64,000 nucleotides of DNA, from the NCBI GenBank assembly GCA_011319805.1, contig SJRY01000143.1, positions 372,001 through 436,000 of the forward strand. Reading direction: 5' to 3'. The position numbers and the translations under genes were made by a program. Of the stretch, positions 11,301 to 21,655 are shown piece after piece. This DNA comes from Macrocybe gigantea (taxonomy: Eukaryota > Basidiomycota > Agaricomycetes > Agaricales > Callistosporiaceae). Numbering within the stretch: the stretch's first letter is position 1; each line of letters begins with the position of its first letter. Under the pieces are notes generated by a model, which was not told where the DNA came from, made no database searches, and saw only the letters and a list, made by a program, of their open reading frames with translations.

Positions 11301-12660
11301 ACAATTACACCAGATGTAGTGTAAAGCTTGCATTTGGATTAATGGACAGTTTTGCACTACTCCTGAGGGTGCGGCTGAGACAATGGCCTGTGTCAAACCT
11401 ATCGGCGGATTCATTAAAAGGCTGAAGGTCAGGTCCTCTGCCCACCTCGCCAATTCCAATCTGAGACATGCTCTCAGGTCAATTAGTACACCTGCCTCAG
11501 CTGGGGGTGACCCATCTAAAGTGAGAAATCTTGCTGCTCTATTGGACAGACAGCATTCGTCGCTTAAGTCTCCACTCAAGGATCTGGTGGACCTGAAACC
11601 ACCACTCTTTCTAATCATGGATTATTTCGCTAAAGCGAATAACCCGGGCAGGTGGCTTGTTGACAAATTTGGCAGTCGCTTTGAGATCCATAAGTGCTTG
11701 GCTGAGATGAAGACTCGGTCAAGGCTTATCACGCATCACTCGACCAAGCACTCACCAAGTGCTTGGCTGAGCCTGATTGCTCTTATGTGAGTAGTGATAG
11801 CTCCATGCCCACAAAAGCAGAAGTGCTACTGAAGCAGTCTGTTTCCACCTTGCGTGTTTATCACGAGAACAGGCTAGTTTCTGAGTTTTGTCAGCCAGTT
11901 GGTAAGTCAACGAGCGATGACACTGAGCTTATTGGATTGTGAATGGTGATCCAAAAGGCTATCACACAAGACAGAGTTAATTCTGTTGTATGTTTTTTAG
12001 ATTCGATGAATGCTATCAATCGCATCATCAATTGTAATCCTCACTCTGTGCAGTCGCATTCTATTGCACTGTGCAGATCATTGGAAGCCTGGCTCTTGGA
12101 GTCGGAGCAGCACCAGGTTGAAGTCTGGCACGTTCCTTCTAAGTGGAAGTGGGCAATACAGGTTGAGGCTCACGAATTGGCTCGGAGCCTCAACGTTCCC
12201 CTGGGGCTTTGTCCCCTCTACACTACTGATAGCCTTTGAAAGAGGCTGATGATGACATGCATAACACTTGGTTCTAGAATTCTGGGAATAAGAAATATAT
12301 TGGCTCTTCCATGTTCCGCTTTCATGAAGCAGGAAAGCCAAACTCCTATGAATGCCCCTCTTGTAAGAGAATGGGATTCATGAAATTGGTGACAGAGAAC
12401 AAACTTTACACTCACTGTGCATGCCTTGCATGTGGCCATACTCCGATCAATGCATATCAGGTATGGTTTAATTTTGTTGAAAGCGATTTATGCTCATGCA
12501 GACAAGGGCTGGAAGACCCTGTCCATGTCATGACTCAGTGCCATAACTGGCACAGGCCAACTGAATGCCAATTTGATGCATTTGTGCATCATTGGTTTAT
12601 TAAATACCTGGCATCTAACAAGGCTGCAGGTGCTTTTATTCCGGATACAGGGAGCGGTGA
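8391..12660 (+). pseudogene. LINE-T ORF2 (endonuclease-RT-RNase H), interrupted
   Basis: The protein would nick target DNA, reverse transcribe LINE RNA and remove RNA. The order is APE endonuclease (FSQNVNRKYVYMD near 8470, GDFNCHYELWD near 8905, LDHAPLSLAL near 9147), linker, RT (FDVKYFPSLNH near 10577, GIGQGSV near 10743, FVDDGLIIAQS near 10838, YLGFFLDVCLS near 11077), RNase H (SVVCFLDSMNAIN near 11980) and a C-terminal Cys/His motif (CSCRQGLEDPVHVMTQC near 12494). A solo copia LTR (9738-10112) splits it between endonuclease and RT, and there are further stops and shifts. Uniquely among the copies here, the C-terminal frame reads on past 12660 without a stop to 12709. Confidence 0.8.
9738..10112 (-). 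mobile_element. Solo LTR of Copia-1 family
   Basis: The 375-bp segment begins TGTTAAAAC and ends TTTCTAACA on the plus strand and is flanked by a perfect 5-bp duplication, ACTGG (9733-9737 and 10113-10117). Its reverse complement matches the Copia-1 3' LTR at 61873-62265, including a TATA-like stretch, a repeated CTCACTCAGGACTT block, and internal tandem repeats rich in TGCGCA and CAGCTG words. It sits inside LINE-T ORF2. A full element evidently inserted and was then reduced to one LTR by recombination. Confidence 0.92.
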
Positions 12661-13052
12661 CTGCCATTCTGTAGCAGAGATTGCCCGGGGCAACCTGGAC
12701 AATCTTTAAGTAGTTGGGTCAGTGACTGAAGCACTCATCAAGCGGTATGCGAACTCCAAACTTTGCGATGGCATCCATTATAGGTCCTTTCAGATCTTTT
12801 ATGTGGAATTGACCACAACCGGCCCTTCAGAGCTGGGGGACAGTGCTCGAGCAAGTGAGTATGCATGAGCTCAAGTCGTGTAGCTTGAGCGCGGGTATGA
12901 GAGAACAGGGCACTGCAGGCCTCAATGTATCTTTCTTCAGTCTGTTTGTCTCGGACTCGTCGTATTTATGGTAGATACCTTAGTGTATTTACGAGCGGAC
13001 TGCCACTGTGCACCGCGATATAAATTGTTGATTTAAAAAAAAAAAAAAAAAA

Positions 13053-13199
13053 GATGGCTCGATACCAGATGCGATGATCCCTTTCAGACCTGGTCTGCCT
13101 GAAAGTATCAAGAGTCTCAGAACAATGCTGGTTCCACCAGCCCTTGCTCCATTTCGAGAGCTTGCATTCCCTGGAATGAAGATTCCAAGCCTGGTCAAG
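13053..13199 (-). pseudogene. LINE-T ORF2 linker fragment fused to SINE-A
   Basis: The reverse complement matches LINE-T ORF2 between the endonuclease and RT (NLHSRECKLSKWSKG and TLDTFRQ region). At 13199/13200 it is joined to the SINE-A terminus in the same orientation, so it belongs to a SINE-A::LINE-T chimera. The downstream LINE part is cut off at 13053 by the poly(A) of the plus-strand LINE-T copy. Confidence 0.75.
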
Positions 13200-13704
13200 C
13201 GAAGTTTAGCCTCCCCTTTGCGGGGGAGGCTGCTAACCCAGGCCCAGTCTTATGATCAGACCGTTTAGCCCAGGAGTTTCGCACTCCAGCTTCAACTTAA
13301 GCAGTTACCTGGGTGTATTATCCCAGGGACCACCGACAGAGGAGTTAGGTCTCTTGAGCCAAGGACTGGAGACTGTCCAGCCTTGCTATGGTCCAGTAGT
13401 GTCTGGGTTGCTACTCTGTGCCTGCCTTCCCGTCTCTTAGCAGATGGTTCACAGATGCATCACATGCATGGATCCCCATCTGTCCAAGGTCTCTGTCTTG
13501 CCACATGCCTCCCAGACTGGCATCTGATATCACAGCAAGGTCCATGGTCCTCCCATGACAGGTTCCCACAGGAGAAGCCCTTACTGAACAGATCTGGATC
13601 TGCTTATGCCAACTTAAGCAGGTGACATACTGCAGGTGACTAACCAGTTCATGATCATCGCCAACGGCTCCCACTTTACTGGGTACCCTGTTGGCTCAAA
13701 TGCC
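13200..13704 (-). mobile_element. SINE-A, 3' half
   Basis: On the minus strand this is the 3' half of SINE-A: the body up to the hairpin (stem GCCTCCCC and GGGGAGGC, 13210-13232) and the CTAAACTTCG-type terminus at 13200. The head and CANNTG region are missing; the sequence stops at about 13704 where a copia fragment begins. It is joined to LINE-T on its 3' side, as in all SINE-A copies. Confidence 0.8.
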
Positions 13705-13872
13705 ATGTGAGCAGAGAAGAGTGTTCTGTTGAGTGGTTTGGAATGAAAGTCTATGCAGGAATCATCAATGACAATCCTGAAAGCTTTGTGTTTGGAGAGA
13801 TATAGACAGGACAATAGATTGTTTCAGAGTTCTGGCACATGAAAAACCCTGGTAAACTCTACAGATTGGGCT

Positions 13873-13874
<2 letters not shown>
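13705..13874 (-). pseudogene. Copia-1 gag-protease fragment
   Basis: The reverse complement matches the Copia-1 segment at about 29755-29920, just after the protease (VEFTRVLHVPELRNNLLSCL and following residues). One short piece only, with no LTR. It is truncated at the poly(T) of a minus-strand LINE-T 3' end on its left-hand reading and by SINE-A at 13704. Confidence 0.75.
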
Positions 13875-13908
<34 letters not shown>

Positions 13909-14581
13909 ACAATTTATATAGCGGTGCATGATGGCAGTCTGCTTGTAAATACACACCGGTACCTACTATAAATACGACGAGTCCGATCTAAACCAGACTG
14001 AAGGAAAATACATAGAGGGCTGTACTGCCCTGCTCTCTCGTGCCCGCGCTCGAGCTATACGACTCGAGCTCGTGCGTACTCACTTGCTAGAGCCCCATCC
14101 CCCAGCCCCGAAGGGCCAGTTGTGGTCAATTCCACGTAAAAGGTCCAAAAGGACCTATAACGGATGCTGTCGCGAAGTTTGCGGTTCGCATAGTGCTCGA
14201 TCAGCGCTTCGGTCGCTGGTCCTGCTGCTTTAAGATTGCCTAGGTTGCCCCGGGCAATCTCCGCTACAGAATGGCAGTCACCCGCTGCCTGGATCCGGGA
14301 TAAAAGCTCCTGCTGCCTTGTTGGACGCGAGATACTTAATAAACCAGTGACGCACAAATGCATCGAACTGGCATTCAGTTGGCCTGTGCCAGTTGCGGCA
14401 CTGAGTCATGACATGGACGGAGTCTTCCAGCCCTCGTCCGCAAGAGCATAAGTCGCTCTCAACGAAATTAAACCGTGCCTGATACGCATTGATCGGGGCG
14501 TGGCCGCATGCAAGTCGTGCACAGCAAGCAAAAAGCTCATTCTCTGTCACTAACTTCATGAAGCCCGTTCTCTTCCGAGAG
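13875..14581 (-). mobile_element. LINE-T 3' end, part of SINE-A::LINE-T chimera
   Basis: This begins with poly(A) (T-run 13875-13902) and the LINE-T 3' UTR, and continues into the C-terminal coding part of ORF2, including CSCGRGLEDSVHVMTQC in the minus frame 14559-14278. At 14581/14582 LINE sequence stops and the SINE-A terminus begins. The 14055-14363 frame downstream of the ORF2 stop is open and conserved in other copies. Confidence 0.85.
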
Positions 14582-15747
14582 CGAAGTTTAGCCCCCCCTT
14601 GTGGGGGAGGCTGCTACCTAGGTGGGTCTGCCAGATTAAGGCTATTGTCCAGCACTTTCACCCCAGGGCCATCCACGCCCAGGGGAACCCTTAACCTAGG
14701 ACTCCTTATGTGGGTCCAGTGTGCATCCGTCGGCTTACGCCCTCCCTATTTGGTCTGCGGACCCCCCCTTGCCAACGGCCGAGGCCTCCCCAAATTGGGT
14801 GTGGACTCAGGGATGGTACCGTCTTACTCAGCTGTGGTCTGCCGGATTAAGGCTTTTTGTCCGACACTTGCACCCCAAGGCCATCCACGCCAAGGGGAAC
14901 TGTTTAAGCCTGCCAAGTAGGTCGGCATGGACTTTCACCTACACACTGGGGTCCCCAGAGTCCCACGGAGCCCAGGAGTTCGCACTTCGGATTCAACTTA
15001 AGCAGCAACCTGGGTGTATTATCCCAGGGCCACCGACAGAGGAGTTAGGTCTCTCGAGCCAAGGACTGGAGACTGTCCAGCCTTGCTACGGCCCAGCGGT
15101 GTCTGGGGCACGACCCCCAGTCCTGCCTTCCCGTCCTCTGGCAGATGGTTCGCTGATGCCCCTTAGGGCGCGGATCCCCATCTGTCCAAGATCTCTGTCT
15201 TGCCATGTGCCTGCCAGACTGGCCTCCGATATCACAGCAAGGTCCATGGTCCTCCCATGACAGGTTCCCACAGGGGAAGCCCTTAGCTGAACGGGTCTGG
15301 ATCTACTTCCGCAAAGCGTACTGCACCATGACTAACCTCCGTGGACCCCTACTTCAGGCAGCTCACACGGTACCGGGTGCCCTGTTGGCTCAAACGCTAT
15401 CGGGTGGTTATCAGCCCAATTCCCGGTATAATCCCTTATCCTTTCGGCCCCTACACTTTTAGATCGGGGATCACGTGCTTGCACGTGAGTTAGGGTCATG
15501 TGACACTTGACCCACATAGTGGGGTAAGTCACATGTGTGACGCATAACCCAGCTTACATCATGTGCCAGCTGCTTAGTCACATGACCAAGTCACCTCCCT
15601 CGTGGGAACAACTGTCACAGGGTCGTGATACTTCCTGCCTGCGTCACGTGGAACCAGCTCCGGACACTTCCGGATGCAAACCTGAAGATGCCACCTCCAG
15701 GACTAGAACCCGCGGCTTCGTGGCTTACCACAGCCACAGGACTACCT
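14582..15747 (-). mobile_element. SINE-A, long form, head truncated
   Basis: The minus-strand SINE-A body is in its long form, with two internal copies of a roughly 65-bp module (14628-14693 and 14840-14906). The 3' hairpin and CTAAACTTCG terminus sit at 14582, followed by LINE-T in the same orientation. The B-box region is present near 15700, but about the first 35 bp with the A box are missing: at 15748 the sequence changes to LINE-T ORF1. No TSD was found, so the 5' end has probably been lost by rearrangement. Confidence 0.85.
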
Positions 15748-15748
15748 A

Positions 15749-17149
15749 AGTTGACGTGTCTTCGATATTGAACCAGACGGTTGCAGTATCGGAATTTTTA
15801 GAGTTGCGCATAACACGCGGAACTCCAACGAGAGTAATGAGATCCGAGAATGAAGAATCTCGGAGAATCTCATAAGCTTGCCAAGCAGTAATAATACTGC
15901 CATCGGTGTTGAAGTAGGGCACGTCGAGCAGTTTCAAATAGAAAACGCTCGTCGGAATAGCTAGCTCGACAGTAGAACCTGCCAGAGCACAGCAGAGAGC
16001 AGCCTCGCGCAAAATGCCAAGGTCTTTCGGAGAAGCCACCCTCGTCATCAAACAGGAGAACAAGGAAACGGAATGATCCTGGATGGATTCGCAGTGAATC
16101 CAGGACTTGCCAGTAGTCAACGCCCTATTAAGGGCATTCAGGAGAGCTCCAGCGGCAATGGAGTCGTTGTCACCTGGGAAAGAGTAACTGATCCGGACAT
16201 TACGCCGGGACGGTCCATGAGAGGTGGACTTCACCTTCTTCTTGGGCGGTCCCGATGGCTCCCCGGTTGCTTCCTTTTGCAAGGAGACAATCTTCTCAGC
16301 AGGGAGGTGTGGAAATGTTTTTGCCAGGGCTACAATAGCCTCGGCGGGAGTATTGGCCAGTTGGGCCAAGGCTTGCACATAAGAGCGCTTACTGGAAGAT
16401 GGGCGAGTGGCCCTATTGACCAGGGGGGGCAGTCCACATCCAGGGGTCCGGGAATGAGATCGTGCATGAGGGGGTGGAGGAGGGCGGTTCGGGTTCCGAG
16501 CCAGTCTCAGAGGGGGAGCACCCTGATTCGAATGAGAGTCCTCCGGTTGCACAGTACCAGAAGGAGAGTGGTGAGTGGCAGGGTTGGCAAAGCGGGTTGA
16601 CTTCCCGTGAGAGGGAAGGTGCGCGTTCACAATACTCTGCAAGCACGCACCGAGTTGATGCTGAGGTCCCTCCAATGTAGGGACGGAAAACATGTTGACA
16701 TCGCCAGCAGTGGTGATCAGGGCCGCAATACCCTCAGCGATGGCAAACTGGTAGCCTGCCGGGATGGAGACAGAGGCTTTGCTGACCTTAAGGATCCAAT
16801 CCTTGAGGGCGGCGAGGGACTCAGTAGCGGCCTTCGCTTCACCGTGAAGGAACCGATGCCCTTCTGGAAAGATCGCTATCCCGATAGAATTGTCATTGTA
16901 AGCTGCCTCAGTGGACAGCATCGACGGTGAGGGGGGCACAGTGGGTTCGGCAGACCTGCCAGTGTTAGAAGGGCCGGCGTTGTCGGTGTCCATAAGGCCA
17001 TTGCCGCCTTGAAAGAGGAGGCTCCTGTCTCCAGAGCGATCTGGGGGTGGAGCAGAGGATCGAGAAGGACCAGAGGAGGTCCGACCTGGGTGGGGATTTA
17101 GCGGTGGAGGTCCACTGCCGCCAACAATATTGAGCAGATCATCGCTCAT
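15749..17149 (-). CDS. LINE-T ORF1, 467 aa, C-terminus missing
   Basis: This is the longest intact ORF1 stretch in the window. It starts MSDDLLNIVGGSGPPPLNPH and is rich in Pro, Ser and Gly over about the first 100 residues. Next comes a folded-looking region with STEAAYNDNSIGIAIFPEGH (about 100-120) and AALKDWILKV. A second proline-rich linker (about 200-250) is followed by TPAEAIVALAKTFPHLPAEK, a basic patch (GPPKKKVKSTS) and a domain containing YLKLLDVPYFNTDGSIITAWQAYEILRD. The frame ends at NIEDTST, just before the Cys/His knuckles that complete copies carry, so nucleic-acid binding by knuckles is lost. The start is chosen because it lies at the same place in all copies, after the 5' UTR. 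Confidence 0.8.
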
Positions 17150-17343
17150 CGAAAGACTCTAATAAATCGGTGGATTTTCAGCCGATTTTCGCGATTTTAA
17201 GAACGGGGAGTGCTCAAGGATATAGGTATCCGGATCTGTAACCTGATCAAAGATCGTCCCAAGTGTCGTCACCGTAGAACGAGGAGTGCAATTTGTGAGA
17301 GTTGTTTACAGTTATTTACAAGTGGGGGTTGTGGAAAGAGAAG
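15749..17343 (-). mobile_element. LINE-T 5' UTR and ORF1, young truncated copy
   Basis: On the minus strand this runs from the exact LINE-T 5' end (17343) through the 5' UTR (17150-17343) and ORF1 (17149 down) to a break inside ORF1 at 15749. It is close in sequence to the copy at 35721, so it is young. It stands head to head with an older plus-strand LINE-T at 17344. Confidence 0.85.
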
Positions 17344-19034
17344 CGGTTGCGTCCGTTTCTATGCAATGAAAGCGCTGACTACTGCCAGGGCTTTCCAGAT
17401 ATTGGGCAATTCTGTGTGAGGGTTATCCCCTCAACAGAAGCGCATTCTTTACCTGTCATGCACGCGTCCTATCGTGACGTATGGCTGTCTGTTATGGAAC
17501 TTCAACAGTATGCACAACGTTGCACTGTTGAAGCAGTTAAGCCAGATGCAGTGCAAGGCATGCATTTGGATCAATGGTCAGTTCCGCACCACCCCGGAGG
17601 GTGTGGCTGAAACGATGGCCTGTGTTGAGCCAATTGCCAGGTTCATCAACCGTTTGAAGGTCGGGTCCTCTGCCCGTCTCGCTAACTCTAACCTGAGGCA
17701 TGCCCTCAGGTCTCTGACCACTCCGGCACAGGTGGGGGGTGATCCTTCGAGGTCGAAGAACTTGACTTCGCTCTCGGACAGGCAGCATACTGTGCTTAAG
17801 TCCCCTCTCAAGGACTTGGTGGACCTTAAACCACCTAACTTTTTATCCATGGACTATTTTGCAGATGCAAATAATCCGGCCAGGCAACTCGTTGACCAGT
17901 TCAGCAGCCGCCTTGAGATCCATAAGCTCCTTGGCAGAGACAAAGACTCTGTCAAGCCTTATCATGCATCGCTCGAACAGGCGCTTGCTGAGTGCCAGCT
18001 TGAGCCCAACTGCATATATACCAGTAGTGATGGCGCCGTGCTCACGAAAGCTGATACACTTAGACAGTCCATGTACTCATCCCGGGTTTACCGAGGCAAT
18101 ACGCTTGTGTTCGAAACTTGTCAGCCTGTCAGCAAAGTGACAAGCAATGACTCCAAGCTGATTGGATTGCATATGTCAATCCAAAAGGCTATCGCACAGG
18201 ATGGAGCTATATCCATTGTGTGCTTCCTCGACTCGATGAATGCAATCAATCACATCATCAATTGCAACCCCCACTCTGTGCAGTTGCATGCTATTGCACT
18301 GTGCACCTCATTGCATGCTTGGTTTACCCAGTCCGAGCTGCAAAGGATTACATTCTGGCATGTCCCTTCCTCCTGGAAGTGGGCTATTCAAGTTGAAGCA
18401 CACGAGTCAGTGCGTGGCCTCAACATCCCTCAGGGACTTCGTCCCTTCTATACCACAGATGCACTCCAGAAGGAGGTGGATGATGACATGCATGCCTCCT
18501 GGTTCCATGAATCTAGAATCAAGAAATATATTGGTGCTTCCACATTTCGATTCCATGACACTGGAAAGCCTGAATCCTATAAGTGCCCGCTTCATAAAAG
18601 AATGGGTTTCATAAAGTTGGTGACAGGCAACGAGCTTTTCGCTCAGTGCTGTCGCATCACATGCAGACATGTGCCAATCAATGCGTATCGAGTGCGGTTC
18701 AATTTTATCAAGAGCCATGAATGCTCCTACAGATGGGGGCCTGAGGACCCTGTTCATGTCATGACCCTGTGCCATAACTAGAACAGGCCAACCGAATGCC
18801 AGTATGATGCCTTTGTGCGCTCCTGGTTCATTAAGTACCTAACGTCTAATAAGGCAGTGGGTGCTTTTATCCCAGATCTGGGGGGCAGGTAAACCGCCTC
18901 TTCATAGTGGGGATACTCAGGGTTATGGCTCCTTGTGTGGCCTTTGCACAGAAGTAACCACAGCCGGCCTTTGGACTGGGGGACCCAAAGCATCAATTCA
19001 ACATGGTGTTTGACGAAAGCAAATACCGAGCTTC
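17344..19034 (+). pseudogene. LINE-T, older diverged copy: ORF2 RT end to C-terminus
   Basis: Coding similarity starts in the RT thumb (FYAMKALTTARAFQILGNSV) and is open from 17474 to 18781 (435 aa). Features in order: IATYGCLLWNFN-like and CIWINGQFRTTPEG region, RNase H (TSSDGAVLTKAD near 18020, SKLIGLHMSIQKAIAQDG near 18155, FLDSMNAINHIINCNP near 18225), and the C-terminal Cys/His motif CSYRWGPEDPVHVMTLC. A TAG at 18779 replaces Trp. It belongs to a more diverged subfamily than the ORF1 copy next to it. The element continues past a younger LINE-T insertion to 22605-22869. Confidence 0.8.
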
Positions 19035-19484
19035 AGATCCATAAGCTACTTGGCCGAGACAAGGACTCGGTGAAAGCTTATCGTGCATCGCTGGATCAGA
19101 CACTTGCTCAGTGTTCAATCCAGCATGATTGCTCTTATGTGAGTAGTGATGGCTCCATGCCCACGAAAGCAGAAGTGCCCTTCAAGCAGTCTGTTGCCGC
19201 TTCGCGTGTGTATCGTGAGGACAGACTGGTTTCTGAAATTCGTCAACCGGTTGGCAAAGCAACGAGCGATGATGCTGAGCTTATTGGGTTGCGAATGGCG
19301 ATCCAAAAGGCTATCACACAAGATGGAGTCAATTCTGTCATGTGTTTTTTGGACTCGATGAATGCAATCAATCGCATCATCGATTGCAATCCTCACTCTG
19401 TGCAGTCGCATTCTATTGCACTGTGCAGATCTTTGAAAGCTTGGCTCTCAGAAACTGAGCAGCGCCGGATTGACTTCTGGCACG

Positions 19485-19512
<28 letters not shown>

Positions 19513-19518
<6 letters not shown>

Positions 19519-20673
19519 ACAATTTATATAGCGGTGCACGGTGGCAGTCCGCTTGTAAATACACACAGGTACCTACTATAAATACGACGAGTCCGATCCA
19601 AACCAGACTGAAGGAAAATAGATAGAGGGCTACAGTGCCCTGCTCTCTCGTGCCCCGGCTCGAGCTAAAAGACCCGAGCTCATGCATACTCGCTTGCTTG
19701 AGCACCGTCCCCCAGCCCCGAGGGGCCGGTTGTGGTCAATTCCACATAAAAGGTCCAAAAGGACCTATAACGGATGCTGTCGCAAAGTTTGCGGTTCGCA
19801 TAATGCTTGATCAGCGCTTCAGCCGCTGGTCCTACTGCCTAAAGATTGCCTAGGTTGCCCCGGGCGATCTCCACTACAGAGCAGCAGTCACCCGCCGCCT
19901 GGATCCAGAATAAAAGCTCCTGCCGCCTTGTTGGATGCAAGGTACTTGATAAACCAGTGACGCACAAATGCATCGAACTGGCGTTCAGTTGGCCTGTGCC
20001 AGTTGCGGCACTGAGTCATGACGTGGATGGAGTCTTCCGGCCCTCGTCCGCAAGAGCATAAGTCGCTCTCAACGAAATTAAACCGTGCCCGATACGCATT
20101 GATCGGGGCATGGCCGCATGCAAGTCGTGCGCAGCGCGCAAAAAGCTCGTTCTCTGTCACTAACTTCATGAAGCCCGTTCTCTTCCGAGAGGGCCGTTCA
20201 TAGGAATTTGGCTTTCCTGCTTTATAAAAACGAAATGTGGAAGCACCAATGTATTTCTTGTTCCCAGAATTCTGGAACCAAGTGCTATGCATATCATCGT
20301 CAGCCTCCTTTCGAAGGCCATCGGTGGTATAGAGGGACGAAGTCCCAGGGGAACCTCCAGGCTCCGGGCAAACTCGTGAGCCTCGACTTGTATTGCCCAC
20401 TTCCATTTGGAAGGGACGTGCCAGAATTCAATCCGGCGCTGCTCGGACTCAGAGAGCCAAGCTTCCAGTGATGCACAAAGTGCAATAGAATGCGACTGCA
20501 CAGAGTGGGGGTTGCAATCGATGATGCGATTAATTGCATTCATCGAATCTAAAAAGCACACGACAGAATTAACTCCATCTTGTGCGATAGCCTTTTGGAT
20601 TGCCATTCGCAACCCAATGAGCTCAGCATCGTCGCTCGTTGATTTACCAACTGGCTGACGAATCTCAGAGACC
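19513..20673 (-). pseudogene. LINE-T RNase H end and C-terminus (in chimera)
   Basis: The minus strand carries RNase H from ELIGLRMAIQKAIAQDGVNSVVCFLDSMNAIN onward, a frame change near 20330, then a frame from 20406 to 19888 with the Cys/His motif CSCGRGPEDSIHVMTQC. It is joined at its 5' end to the SINE-A terminus in the QPVGKS region of ORF2. It cannot make a working RT. Confidence 0.8.
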
Positions 20674-21655
20674 CGAAGTTTAGCCCCCCCTTGAAGATTC
20701 CAAGCCTGGTCAAGTGAAGTTTAGCCTCCCCCTTGCGGGGGAGGCTGCTAGCCCAGGCCCAGTCCTATGATCGGACCGTTTAGCCCAGGAGCTTCGCACT
20801 CCGGCTTCAACTTAAGCAGTTACCTGGTTGTATTAGTCCAGGGTCCACTGACAGAGGAGTTAGGTCTCTCGAGCCAAGGACTGGAGACTGTCCAGCCTTG
20901 CTACGGCCCAGCGGTGTCCGGGTGCTACCCACGTGCCTGCCTTCCCGTCCCCCAGCAGATGGTTCGCTGATGCCCTTAGGCACGGATCCCCATCTGTCCA
21001 AGGTCTCTGTCTTGCCACATGCCTCCCAGACTGGCATCCGATATCACAGCAAGGTCCATGGTCCTCCCATGACAGGTTTCCACAGGGGAAGCCCTTACTG
21101 AACGGGTCTGGATCTGCTTCTGCCTTTGGCATACTGCACATGACTAACCATCTCGTGATCATTGCCAACGGCTCCCACTTAGACTGGGTACCCTGTTGGC
21201 TCAAACGCCATCGGGTGGTTATCAGCCTAATTCCCGGTATGGTCCCTTATCCTTTCGGCCCCTACCTTTTAAGATCGGGGATCACGTGTGGTCTGCCGGA
21301 TTAAGGCATTGTCCGGCACTTACATCCCAAGGCCATCCACGCCAAGGGAAACCCGGTCACGTGAGTTAGGGTCATGTGACACTTGACCCACATAGTGGGG
21401 TAAGTCATATGTGTGACGCATAACCCAGCTTACATCACATGCCAGCTGCTTAGTCACATGACCAAGTCACCTCCCTCGTGGGAACAACTGTCACAGGGTC
21501 GTGATACTTCCTGCCCGCGTCACGTGGAACCAGCTCCGGACACTTCCGGATGCAAACCTGAAGATGCCACCTCCAGGACTAGAACCCGCGGCTTCGTGGC
21601 TTGCCACAGCCACAGGACTACCTGACTTGCGTTTTACCGCTATGCCAACCAGCCC
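20674..21655 (-). mobile_element. SINE-A, short form, with complete head
   Basis: The minus strand begins GGGCTGGTTGGCATAGCGG at 21655 and carries A and B boxes, a CANNTG-rich segment, one internal copy of the repeated module (about 21290-21352) and the 3' hairpin (20717-20748). The 3' end is unusual: the terminus is present twice, separated by 22 nt of LINE-T identical to the LINE piece next to the SINE-A copy at 13200. Confidence 0.88.

Larger units (their letters stand above)
5104..13052 (+). mobile_element. LINE-T, near full-length copy with nested SINE-B and solo LTR
   Basis: The copy starts with the LINE-T 5' end (GCTTCTCTTTCC), has a 195-bp 5' UTR, ORF1 from 5299, ORF2 from 8391, a 3' UTR and poly(A) at 13035-13052. 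Removing the SINE-B insertion (5786-7000) and the solo LTR (9738-10112) with their TSDs leaves about 6.3 kb, matching the copy at 35721-44562. Both ORFs carry stops and frameshifts, so it is dead. No TSD is recognisable: the left flank is plus-strand LINE-T endonuclease and the right flank is minus-strand LINE-T. Confidence 0.85.

Noticed and set aside
15749..18781. 5' inversion by twin priming: minus-strand LINE 5' part joined head-on to plus-strand LINE 3' part at 17343/17344.
   Set aside because: The geometry fits, but the two halves differ in age: the ORF1 half is young and intact, while the ORF2 half belongs to a diverged subfamily. They are separate insertions.
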